A stretch of DNA of 64,000 nt from Pantoea sp. SOD02 (GTDB taxonomy: Bacteria; Pseudomonadota; Gammaproteobacteria; Enterobacterales; Enterobacteriaceae): assembly GCF_024707505.1 (NCBI RefSeq), contig NZ_CP102604.1, positions 1,736,001 to 1,800,000 of the forward strand. The letters run 5' to 3'. A program made the position numbers and the translations under genes. This document shows positions 16,440 through 24,381 of the stretch, piece after piece (position 1 is the stretch's first letter; each line of letters begins with the position of its first letter). The notes beneath the pieces were generated by a model, which worked only from the letters and a program-made list of their open reading frames with translations, did not search any database and was not told the origin of the DNA.

Positions 16440-17123
16440 TCAGAACAAATAGCGTGCGCCCAGCGTGAACTGGTTCTCAACCAGATGGGCTTTCATTTGC
16501 TCATCCTTATAACCGCGAGCATTAACGAAGTTGTTATAGCCGCTTTCAATCTTGCCCATATCCACGTAGCGATAACCGACGTCGATGGCGATGCGATCAA
16601 TTGGCGCGTAACTCAGACCGGCACCAATGCTGTAGGTGAGATTGTTTTGCGTGCTTGAGGCGTACTCACGCGATGGCACGCCTTGCCAGCCGCCTGCTTT
16701 GATTTTGCTCACGCCCACGCCCGCGGTGCCGTACAGCGAAACGTTATAGCCAAGTTCGATATCACGATAGAGGTTGAACATCAGGCGCTGCACGTCAGTT
16801 TGCAGATGGTTATAGCTGGTGGCGAAGGTGGATGAACCGCTGGTGAACTCCGCGCTTTGGCCAAAGGTGTATTCACCTTCGGTGCGCCAGCCGTTGCCCC
16901 ATTGATAACCGAGTGCCAGCGCGGCAGTGGCCTGATGCGCCTTCTCGTTACCCGCGACAAACTGTCCGACGCCCGGACGCGCGCTGGTGTTCATCTCTTT
17001 GGCATTCTGTTGGTTTTGCAGATATTTCGCCGAAGCGTAATAGCCTTGATTCACATCCGCTGCCACGGCCGAACCGGCGATGATCATCAACGGCAGCGCG
17101 CAGCATAATAGTTTTAATTTCAT
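16440..17123 (-). CDS. Outer-membrane beta-barrel protein
   Basis: A 227-residue exported protein with a signal peptide (cleavage after AVA, about residue 21) and the alternating strands of an eight-stranded OmpX/Opa-like barrel: ATAALALGYQWGNGWRTEGEYTF, TDVQRLMFNLYRDIELGYNVSLYGTAGVGVS, LTYSIGAGLSYAPIDRIAIDVGYRYVDMG and a C-terminal FTLGARYLF ending in Phe, the BAM signal. Members act as adhesins or small surface proteins; no ligand can be named. It is a single gene. Confidence 0.8.
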   Translation of the reverse strand: MKLKLLCCALPLMIIAGSAVAADVNQGYYASAKYLQNQQNAKEMNTSARPGVGQFVAGNEKAHQATAALALGYQWGNGWRTEGEYTFGQSAEFTSGSSTFATSYNHLQTDVQRLMFNLYRDIELGYNVSLYGTAGVGVSKIKAGGWQGVPSREYASSTQNNLTYSIGAGLSYAPIDRIAIDVGYRYVDMGKIESGYNNFVNARGYKDEQMKAHLVENQFTLGARYLF

Positions 17124-17276
17124 CTGAATCCATTCTCTTCGTCAGGTGGAAAGCAGGAACGCGACTGTTCCTGATGACGAATCATAGGTAATGCGAGAGG
17201 GGGAAAACATGCGGTTGAATACGCAGGGAAATAGGTAGAACTACGCAGGAAACGCGCCGGCGAACCGGCGCAACAA

Positions 17277-17570
17277 TCACGAACCTAAACGCAGGGTCTC
17301 GGCACGCTTTGCGGTGTCGTAGACATATTGCAGCATTGGTTCCAGGTCGGTGTCGGGCCCGGAGCTGATGATCTTGGCGCGCAGCCACTCAATCTCGCTG
17401 GTGATATCCGGCGGGAAAATGGTGTTGTTCTGCGCATTACGCAGCCATTTCAGCAGGAAATTATTCTTGCCGCGCACGCCGCCAGACTTCTTAGTTTTAG
17501 CGTTGATTTTCAGGGCGACCAGAATGCAGTAATAGAAGTGAACGCGTTGGCTGTAACTCTGCGGGATCAT
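17277..17570 (-). CDS. Hypothetical small cytoplasmic protein
   Basis: A 97-residue, mostly helical, basic protein containing KINAKTKKSGGVRGKNNFL and a conserved-looking end EIEWLRAKIISSGPDTDLEPMLQYVYDTAKRAETLRLGS. No signal peptide or membrane segment. I do not recognise the family. Codon use is like its neighbours, and the sharp C-terminal half suggests a real gene. It faces away from otsBA. Confidence 0.6.
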   Translation of the reverse strand: MIPQSYSQRVHFYYCILVALKINAKTKKSGGVRGKNNFLLKWLRNAQNNTIFPPDITSEIEWLRAKIISSGPDTDLEPMLQYVYDTAKRAETLRLGS

Positions 17571-18106
17571 CGTCGTTCACCCGCCATGACATATGAAAAA
17601 TGTGATGTCGATCGGTTTTCCATCATCCGGATTCCTGCCTGAATGGATCTAAAAGCCGTGATCTATGCGGTTCAGGGCTCTATTTCCGCGCTGTAGCCGC
17701 ACGGTAAACGCACCATATGATAATCCGCGCGGCGGATGCAAGTCGGCATAATCCGGGAATTGAGGCGGGAGAAGGGCGTAATACTGCCAGAAATAAGCGA
17801 AGCGTATGAAAAACCCGTGAGGCGATTCTTTTGCGGCATAACCCCTAAAACTGCCACTTATCCTATAGCGAAGCCGCATGAATCTGGCAATATCGTGATC
17901 TGCGTCTACACTTAAAGCTGACGATGTTCGCAGTCAGCCTGGCGAGTGAGTTCAAATGATGTTTGTTTGTGGAGAGTTATCTATCGAAATTCCGTGTTAT
18001 CTGCAAAACCTCCTCGCACACACTTCTGCGGTTGTAACCGCCTCGATCGCCCAGCCAGCCTCCGAACATCCTGTGATGGTAAATTCCACAAGACAGGAGA
18101 AGAGTC
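17571..18106. other. 536-bp intergenic region upstream of otsBA
   Basis: No convincing gene: the short minus-strand frames at 17649-17879 lack protein-like composition. The region holds the sigma-S-type -10 at 17905-17915 and a leader of about 190 nt before otsB. Confidence 0.6.
17905..17915 (+). promoter_or_regulatory. Sigma-S-type -10 element of otsBA
   Basis: TCTACACTTAA agrees at every position with the RpoS -10 consensus KCTAYACTTAA. Transcription would start near 17920 and leave a leader of about 187 nt. E. coli otsBA is RpoS-dependent. Confidence 0.7.
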
Positions 18107-18895
18107 GTGACCCCCGCGGTTAATCAGAACAGCACCTTGCCGTCGTTAAGTGGCGGACTTTATGCCTTCTTTTTTGATGTCGACGGCACGCTGGCAGCGA
18201 TTCAGTCGCAGCCCGAGTCGGTCTCCATTCCCGCCTCGGTACGCCAGCTCCTGCAACAAATTTCCAATCTCAGCCACGGCGCAGTCGCGCTGGTTTCCGG
18301 ACGTCCAATTGCGCAACTTGACGCCTTAGTGGCACCCCTCGAAGCGCCAGCCGCTGGTGTGCACGGTGCAGAACGCCGCGATGCGGCAGGCCGCATTCAT
18401 CGCCACAGCTTGCCGGGCGATGTGGCGCAAACGCTGCAAACCGAACTGCAGCAGACGCTGGATCAATGGCCGAATACGCTTTTAGAAGTGAAAGGCATGG
18501 CGTTTGCGCTGCACTATCGCAATGCGCCGCAGTATGAAAACGCCATCATGCAGCTGGCCGAAGACGCCGTCGCACGCTTTCCCGAGCTGGCGTTACAGCC
18601 AGGCAAATGCGTGGTGGAACTGAAGCCGCAAGGCATCGATAAAGGTGCCGCCGTACGTGAATTTATGCAGGAAGCGCCCTTTGCCGGACGCATTCCGGTA
18701 TTTGTGGGAGACGACCTGACAGACGAAAAAGGATTTCTCGCGGTCAACGCCATGCAGGGCATTTCTGTCAAAGTCGGTGAAGGGGCCAGTCATGCACGCT
18801 ATCGCCTCGACAGCGTTGAGGCCGTATGGCACTGGCTTGAACAACTATTATTACAACTAGAACATGACAATGTGGGTAAGGAGTTTAGGTTATGA
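18107..18895 (+). CDS. otsB: Trehalose-6-phosphate phosphatase OtsB
   Basis: HAD-family phosphatase that removes phosphate from trehalose-6-phosphate, completing osmoprotectant synthesis. The 262-residue protein carries DVDGT (nucleophile Asp, near residue 25), SGRPIAQLD, the cap-domain GMAFALHYRNAPQ, and KCVVELKPQGIDKGAAV followed by GDDLTDEKGF for Mg binding. It starts at GTG 18107, with CAGGAGAAG upstream. otsA overlaps its end by 4 bp (ATGA). Confidence 0.96.
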   Translation: MTPAVNQNSTLPSLSGGLYAFFFDVDGTLAAIQSQPESVSIPASVRQLLQQISNLSHGAVALVSGRPIAQLDALVAPLEAPAAGVHGAERRDAAGRIHRHSLPGDVAQTLQTELQQTLDQWPNTLLEVKGMAFALHYRNAPQYENAIMQLAEDAVARFPELALQPGKCVVELKPQGIDKGAAVREFMQEAPFAGRIPVFVGDDLTDEKGFLAVNAMQGISVKVGEGASHARYRLDSVEAVWHWLEQLLLQLEHDNVGKEFRL

Positions 18896-20331
18896 GTCGT
18901 TTAGTCGTCGTATCTAACCGTATCGCGATTCCCGATGGTAGCAAGGCCAGCGCAGGCGGGCTTGCTGTCGGTATTTTGGATGCTCTGCGAGATACCGGAG
19001 GATTATGGTTTGGCTGGAACGGAGAGATCAGCGAATTCTCGGGCCAAGAGGAAGATGAAGAACTTTCGCAGATCGAAAAAGACGGCATTACCTACGCGTC
19101 ACTGCCGCTGAATCAAAACGATTACGATCAATATTATCTCCAGTTCTCCAATACCGTGATTTGGCCGGCTTTCCACTATCGTCTCGATCTGGTGCAGTAT
19201 CAGCGCGAAGCCTGGGATGGCTATTGCCGCGTCAACACCTTGCTGGCGCAGCGCCTTAAACCGCTGCTCAAGCCTGACGATATTCTGTGGATCCACGATT
19301 ACCATCTGCTGCCGTTTGCCGCCGAACTGCGCAAACAGGGCATTAATAACCGCATCGGATTCTTTCTGCATATCCCGTTCCCAACGCCTGAGATCTTCAA
19401 CGCGTTGCCGCCGCATCAGGAACTGCTGGAGATGCTGTGCGACTATGACCTGCTGGGTTTCCAGACAGAATCCGACCGCGTTGCCTTCCTCGATAGCCTG
19501 AGCCAGCTGACGCAGCTGCAGAATAAAGGAGAGAAGAAGCATCGCGCCTTCGGCAACACCTTTATGACCGAGGTCTATCCGATTGGTATTGAGCCGGACA
19601 CCATTAAAGAGATGGCGGAAGGGCCACTGCCACCGAAAATGGCGGCGATGAAACGTGATTTGGGCGATTTGCAGAACATCATCGCCTGCGAGCGTCTGGA
19701 TTACTCCAAAGGGTTGCCGGAGCGTTTCCTCGCCTTTGAAGCCTTGCTGGCGAATTTCCCGCAGCATCGCGGCAATGTGCGCTACTCGCAAATTGCGCCC
19801 ACTTCGCGCGGCGACGTGCAGGCTTATCAGGACATCCGTCACCAATTGGAAACGGAAGCGGGGCGCATCAACGGTAAATACGGCACCTTGGGCTGGACGC
19901 CGCTCTATTACCTCAATCAGCACTTTGATCGCCGCCTGTTAATGAAGATCTTCCGTCTCACCAACGTCGGCTTGATTACGCCACTGCGTGACGGCATGAA
20001 TCTGGTGGCGAAAGAGTATGTGGCCGCGCAGGACCCGGATAATCCTGGCGTGCTGGTATTGTCACGCTTTGCCGGTGCGGCCAATGAGCTGACGTCGGCG
20101 CTGATCGTCAATCCATACGATCGTGATGAGGTGGCAGCGGCGCTGGACCGCGCGTTGACCATGCCGCGTACCGAACGTATTTCGCGTTATAACGACATGA
20201 TGGCGGTGTTGCGTAAACAGGATATTTCGCACTGGCGCGAAAGCTTCCTGAAAGATTTAAATACGTTGCCGGTACGCAGTGACGATCACGGCACGGCAAA
20301 TAAAGTCGCTACCTTTCCGAAATTAGCGTAA
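18892..20331 (+). CDS. otsA: Trehalose-6-phosphate synthase OtsA
   Basis: GT20 glycosyltransferase that joins UDP-glucose and glucose-6-phosphate. The 479-residue protein opens with RLVVVSNRIAIPD, carries GGLAVGILDALRDTGGLWFGWNGE, the acceptor-side LWIHDYHLLPFAAELR, the donor-site ERLDYSKGLPERFLAFE and RDGMNLVAKEYVAAQ. The ATG overlaps otsB by 4 bp, so the pair is translated as a unit. A REP element follows the stop. Confidence 0.97.
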   Translation: MSRLVVVSNRIAIPDGSKASAGGLAVGILDALRDTGGLWFGWNGEISEFSGQEEDEELSQIEKDGITYASLPLNQNDYDQYYLQFSNTVIWPAFHYRLDLVQYQREAWDGYCRVNTLLAQRLKPLLKPDDILWIHDYHLLPFAAELRKQGINNRIGFFLHIPFPTPEIFNALPPHQELLEMLCDYDLLGFQTESDRVAFLDSLSQLTQLQNKGEKKHRAFGNTFMTEVYPIGIEPDTIKEMAEGPLPPKMAAMKRDLGDLQNIIACERLDYSKGLPERFLAFEALLANFPQHRGNVRYSQIAPTSRGDVQAYQDIRHQLETEAGRINGKYGTLGWTPLYYLNQHFDRRLLMKIFRLTNVGLITPLRDGMNLVAKEYVAAQDPDNPGVLVLSRFAGAANELTSALIVNPYDRDEVAAALDRALTMPRTERISRYNDMMAVLRKQDISHWRESFLKDLNTLPVRSDDHGTANKVATFPKLA

Positions 20332-20349
20332 CACGCACCCAACAAGTAG

Positions 20350-20369
20350 GGTCGCCATTAATGGCGACC
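20350..20369. repeat. REP-type palindrome after otsA
   Basis: GGTCGCCATTAATGGCGACC, a perfect 20-bp palindrome, begins 19 bp after the otsA stop. Confidence 0.9.
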
Positions 20370-20684
20370 TTCTTTCCAAAAACTCCCAGCCGTCAATGAC
20401 AATCTCCTCACCAAAAACTTCCTGCTATTACGCCATCCATCGCAACCTCATTTCTGCTTCACTGCACAGCGTTTTCACGCGCCATCCTAACTTCACGAAA
20501 TCGATTTCATTTCTTTAAGCGCTAATGCGCTGACTCATCAGCAAAAAGCGCACATTTTGGTTAAAAAGCACGCAATCGAAAGGTCAAAAAAGCTTTTTTT
20601 CATCTCAACCCTAAAGATCTCAGGTGGTACGCCGATAGTAATCGCGTAGCAAACCGAAAAAACACCGATTCATTCATTTCTCTA

Positions 20685-20703
20685 ATGTAACGCTCTGTTA
20701 CAT
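20685..20703. promoter_or_regulatory. Perfect inverted repeat far upstream of flhDC
   Basis: ATGTAAC-GCTCT-GTTACAT has 7-bp arms and a 5-nt centre. Its regulator is unknown; it lies about 460 bp before the predicted flhDC transcription start. Confidence 0.4.
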
Positions 20704-21073
20704 CCCCTGCCGTGCGCTAAACACTCCCTACAATCCATTGACAGTTCCCAGGCGCTCTACGCCCAGTCTTCACGCTTCGCTAGCGTCTCGCTTTACGGCA
20801 CATGGGCAATATTCCCTGTAAGTGATTAATTTAGAAGCGAATAGTTTCGTGCTAATTCAGAGTATTATGCTGCATATAATTCTTTATATGGCGCGTTATA
20901 GCACTCTAATTCCAACAAAACAGATATCTGATCGCGTTGTAATGACAATCTTCCGCAGAGCCTAAAATCCGCCTTACTTCAGCAAAATATTAAAGAAATA
21001 ATCAGAAATCGCGCAAAAAACAGACAACAGAAAAGCGATGCTGAAGGGTTAGCGAAAAAATTTGCCTTAAAAG

Positions 21074-21089
21074 TGTGACGCAGATCACA
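21074..21089. promoter_or_regulatory. CRP site of flhDC
   Basis: TGTGACGCAGATCACA matches TGTGA-N6-TCACA exactly. The centre (21081.5) lies 71.5 bp upstream of the start predicted from the promoter at 21118-21146, the spacing known for class I activation at E. coli flhDC. Confidence 0.85.
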
Positions 21090-21117
21090 CTTTATCTAAA
21101 ATTTCGCGCCACTCACG

Positions 21118-21146
21118 TTGTATGTCGAAATCAGACGATATAGATT
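21118..21146 (+). promoter_or_regulatory. Sigma-70 promoter of flhDC
   Basis: TTGTAT, 17 bp, TAGATT: both boxes match 4 of 6. The predicted start is near 21153. The CRP spacing supports this choice. Confidence 0.65.
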
Positions 21147-21400
21147 TGCCTTGTTTTCAGATTAGTCTTAAAAAACTGTAAGCAGACGTCACGGAAGATG
21201 GTTACTACTCAAGCAAAGAATGGCCTGGAGTTTTGATTACTACTGATCAGTGTCCTGACGGGAAGTGAAACAGTTAGGTACGCGTTGGCTCAAGCCTGAT
21301 TATTTTTTGCCATCTTTAGATTTACCAACCAGCAGCCCGAACCATAGAACAATTTAATTCTGTGGCCGTATATGTGTCGCGTCTATCAGGATGGAAAAAA

Positions 21401-21751
21401 ATGGGTACATCAGAATTACTAAAACATATATATGACATCAATCTGTCATATTTGCTTCTTGCTCAGCGTTTAATTAACCAGGAAAAAGCTTCAGCAATGT
21501 TTCGTTTAGGCATCGATGAATCGATGGCTGATGCATTGTCGCAATTAACCTTACCTGAGATGGTAAAATTAGCGGAAACCAATCAACTGGTTTGCCAGTT
21601 CCGTTTTACCGATCACAACCATATTAATCGTTTGACTCAAGAGTCACGCGTGGATGACTTGCAGCAAATCCACACCGGTATTTTATTATCCAGCCGCCTG
21701 CTGCGGAATGCGTCTAAAGATGACGTCTCCGCGAAGAAGAGGGCAGTTTAA
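21401..21751 (+). CDS. flhD: Flagellar master regulator subunit FlhD
   Basis: With FlhC forms the FlhD4C2 activator of class 2 flagellar genes. The 116-residue protein matches E. coli FlhD from [23 protein letters not shown] through [15 protein letters not shown] and [13 protein letters not shown]. An upstream in-frame ATG at 21362 would add 13 residues with no family counterpart; AGGA at 21388-21391 supports 21401. The stop overlaps the flhC start by one base (TAATG). Confidence 0.96.
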   Translation: MGTSELLKHIYDINLSYLLLAQRLINQEKASAMFRLGIDESMADALSQLTLPEMVKLAETNQLVCQFRFTDHNHINRLTQESRVDDLQQIHTGILLSSRLLRNASKDDVSAKKRAV

Positions 21752-22329
21752 TGACCGAAAAAAGTATTGTTCAGGAAGCGCGCGATATTCAGCTGGCAAT
21801 GGAGCTGATTACGTTGGGCGCACGACTGCAAATGCTGGAGAGTGAAACGCAGCTGAGCCGTGGTCGCCTGATTAAACTGTATAAAGAACTGCGTGGTGCT
21901 CCACCACCGAAAGGCATGCTGCCATTCTCTACTGATTGGTTCATGACCTGGGAACAAAACATCCACTCTTCTATGTTCTGTAACGCCTGGCAGTTCCTGC
22001 TGAAAACCGGCTTGAACAGTGGCGTTGAAGCGGTAATCAAAGCTTATCGCTTGTATCTTGAGCAGTGTCCGCAATCGGACGAGGGCCCGCTGTTGGCGCT
22101 AACGCGTGCATGGACCCTGGTGCGATTCGTTGAAAGCGGCATGCTGGAACTTTCTGACTGTAAGTGCTGTGGTGGAAGCTTTATTAACCACGCGCACCAG
22201 CCCGTCGGCAGCTTTGTCTGCAGCCTGTGCCAGCCGCCATCACGTGCCGTAAAAAGACGTAAACTTTCTGCAGATTCTGCCGATACCTTTCCACAACTGC
22301 TGGATGAACAGGTTAAACGCGCCGTTTAA
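21751..22329 (+). CDS. flhC: Flagellar master regulator subunit FlhC
   Basis: The DNA-binding partner of FlhD. The 192-residue protein has the FlhC helical core ([46 protein letters not shown]) and the zinc-binding cysteine cluster CKCCGG ... CSLCQPP near residues 137-160. It is translationally coupled to flhD and followed by a strong terminator. Confidence 0.97.
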   Translation: MTEKSIVQEARDIQLAMELITLGARLQMLESETQLSRGRLIKLYKELRGAPPPKGMLPFSTDWFMTWEQNIHSSMFCNAWQFLLKTGLNSGVEAVIKAYRLYLEQCPQSDEGPLLALTRAWTLVRFVESGMLELSDCKCCGGSFINHAHQPVGSFVCSLCQPPSRAVKRRKLSADSADTFPQLLDEQVKRAV

Positions 22330-22355
22330 GTTTGTTCGCATCGTGGAAAACATCC

Positions 22356-22385
22356 AGCAGCGGTTAATACCGCTGCTTTTTTTTT
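22356..22385 (+). terminator. Rho-independent terminator after flhC
   Basis: AGCAGCGG-TTAATA-CCGCTGCT followed by eight T. It separates flhDC from motA. Confidence 0.92.
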
Positions 22386-22461
22386 GCCTGCGATAAACGA
22401 ATAACACCTGCGGCTCTCTGGCTTAACTTCCATCAACACGTTACGGACGTAAGGATTTTTT

Positions 22462-23349
22462 GTGCTGATAATTCTGGGTTATATCGTGGTCGTCGGCTCC
22501 GTGTTGGGCGGCTACGCGATGGTCGGCGGACATTTAGGCGCGCTATATCAACCGGCGGAGCTGATCATTATCGGCGGTGCCGGTATTGGTGCCTTTTTAG
22601 TCGGCAATAATGGCAAATCGATTAAGAAAACATTAAAAGCGCTGCCATTGTTAATGCGCGGCTCGAAATATAACAAAGCGGTATACATGGATTTAATGGC
22701 GCTGCTGTATCGCCTGATGGCGAAATCACGTCAGCAAGGCATGTTGTCATTAGAACGCGACATTGAAGATCCCAGCCAGAGTGAAATTTTCGCTAACTAT
22801 CCGCGTATTTTGTCCGATAAACAGTTAGTCGATTTTATTACCGATTATTTGCGTTTAATGGTCAGCGGAAATATGAACGCTTTTGAAATCGAAGCGTTGA
22901 TGGATGAAGAGATCGAGACCTATGAGCACGAGTGCGAAGTACCAGCGCAAAGTATATCGGCGGTGGGTGATGGCTTACCGGCTTTCGGTATTGTCGCGGC
23001 GGTAATGGGTGTGGTGCACGCACTGGCATCAGCCGACCGTCCGGCGGCCGAACTGGGTGCGTTAGTAGCCCACGCGATGGTCGGTACCTTCCTTGGAATT
23101 TTGCTGGCTTACGGCTTTATTTCTCCGCTGGCGTCGGTGCTGCGTCAGAAATGTGCCGAAACCACCAAGATGATGCAGTGCGTGAAGGTGACGTTGCTCT
23201 CCAGCCTCAATGGTTACGCGCCGCAAATCGCCGTGGAATTTGGTCGTAAAACGCTGTACTCCGCCGAGCGTCCATCGTTCTCAGAGTTGGAAGAGCACGT
23301 GCGTAACGCCAAGAACCCGGCGAAACAAACTTCGGATGAGAATTCATGA
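22462..23349 (+). CDS. motA: Flagellar stator protein MotA
   Basis: Proton-channel stator component with four membrane segments. In the 295-residue protein the cytoplasmic loop has [20 protein letters not shown] with the charged residues that drive FliG, and the third and fourth segments read [17 protein letters not shown] and [22 protein letters not shown]. It starts at GTG 22462 with AAGGA upstream. CGATAA at 22391-22396 resembles the 3' part of a FliA -10, but I see no good -35, so the class 3 promoter is not resolved. It overlaps motB by 4 bp. Confidence 0.97.
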   Translation: MLIILGYIVVVGSVLGGYAMVGGHLGALYQPAELIIIGGAGIGAFLVGNNGKSIKKTLKALPLLMRGSKYNKAVYMDLMALLYRLMAKSRQQGMLSLERDIEDPSQSEIFANYPRILSDKQLVDFITDYLRLMVSGNMNAFEIEALMDEEIETYEHECEVPAQSISAVGDGLPAFGIVAAVMGVVHALASADRPAAELGALVAHAMVGTFLGILLAYGFISPLASVLRQKCAETTKMMQCVKVTLLSSLNGYAPQIAVEFGRKTLYSAERPSFSELEEHVRNAKNPAKQTSDENS

Positions 23350-24377
23350 AAGCAGGCAATCGCCCCATTGTGCTGGTTAAAAAGCGCAAACATAAAGGTC
23401 ACCATGGGAGCCACGGTTCGTGGAAGATTGCCTATGCCGACTTTATGACGGCGATGATGGCGTTCTTTATGGTGATGTGGTTGCTCTCCATCTCCAGCCC
23501 CAAAGAGTTGGTCCAAATTGCGGAATACTTCAAAACGCCGTTGAAAGTGGCGTTAACCGGCGGTCAGCGCAGCAGCGACAGTGAAAGCCCGATCCCTGGC
23601 GGCGGCGACGATCCAACGCAGCAAAAGGGTGAAGTAAAGAAGATTGTCGATATGGATGCGCAGAAGAAGAAGCTGGAGGAGATCCGTCTGAATCGCCTGC
23701 GTGAAAAGCTCGACCAGTTGATTGAAGCCGATCCGCGTCTGAAAGCGCTGCGCCCGCACCTGATTATCAACATGGTGGAAGAGGGACTGCGCATTCAGAT
23801 TATCGATAGCCAGAACCGCCCGATGTTTAAAACCGGCAGCGCGGACGTGGAGCCTTACATGCGCGACATCCTGCGCACTATCGCGCCGGTACTGAATGAT
23901 ATCCCGAACAAAATCAGCCTCGCGGGTCACACCGATGATTTCCAGTATGCCAACGGCGACCGTGGCTACAGCAACTGGGAACTGTCGGCGGATCGTGCCA
24001 ATGCCTCACGGCGCGAGCTGGTGATTGGTGGCCTCGACGGCGCCAAAATGCTGCGTGTGGTCGGTATGGCCGACACCATGAAGCTGAAAAACCGTGGTGC
24101 TAATGATGCAGTCAACCGCCGCATTAGCCTGCTGGTGTTGAATCACGACACCGAAGCGGCGATTGAAAAAGAGAATGCCGAGAGCGATGCCGTTCAGGTA
24201 AGCGACCCGGCGCAAATTATTCCCGACATTACCGCACCCGCTGTACCGGCTGCGTCGACTGCCCCAACAGGTTCCTCTGCGACACCGGCTGCGCCGGCTG
24301 CTGCAACGGCCCCTGCGGCAGCGGCGACGCCCGCGGCGAGCGCGGTGACACCAGACCAACCCTCACAGCCGAGGTGA
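23346..24377 (+). CDS. motB: Flagellar stator protein MotB
   Basis: Stator partner of MotA, anchoring it to peptidoglycan. The 343-residue protein has one membrane segment with the proton-carrying Asp32 ([16 protein letters not shown]), a linker, and an OmpA-like domain with [37 protein letters not shown]. After [10 protein letters not shown] the C-terminus runs on as an Ala/Pro/Thr-rich tail of about 60 residues, longer than in the 308-residue E. coli protein. motAB-cheAW form one unit. Confidence 0.96.
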   Translation: MKAGNRPIVLVKKRKHKGHHGSHGSWKIAYADFMTAMMAFFMVMWLLSISSPKELVQIAEYFKTPLKVALTGGQRSSDSESPIPGGGDDPTQQKGEVKKIVDMDAQKKKLEEIRLNRLREKLDQLIEADPRLKALRPHLIINMVEEGLRIQIIDSQNRPMFKTGSADVEPYMRDILRTIAPVLNDIPNKISLAGHTDDFQYANGDRGYSNWELSADRANASRRELVIGGLDGAKMLRVVGMADTMKLKNRGANDAVNRRISLLVLNHDTEAAIEKENAESDAVQVSDPAQIIPDITAPAVPAASTAPTGSSATPAAPAAATAPAAAATPAASAVTPDQPSQPR

Positions 24378-24381
24378 TCCC

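Larger units (their letters stand above)
20370..21400. other. About 1-kb flhDC control region
   Basis: A long AT-rich gap without a convincing ORF on either strand. It contains a perfect inverted repeat at 20685-20703, a CRP site at 21074-21089, a promoter at 21118-21146 and a predicted flhD leader of about 248 nt. Such length is usual for flhDC, where many regulators and post-transcriptional factors bind. Confidence 0.75.

Noticed and set aside
17649-17879. 76-codon minus-strand ORF upstream of otsB
   Set aside because: No RBS, no protein-like pattern, and it lies in the otsBA promoter region.
22389-22396. FliA-like -10 (TGCGATAA) before motA
   Set aside because: The position 15 bp upstream reads CCGC instead of TAAA, inside the flhC terminator, so the site is not supported.
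24006-24359. 117-codon Arg/Cys/Gly-rich minus-strand ORF
   Set aside because: It is an artefact of the Ala/Pro-rich tail of motB read in reverse.
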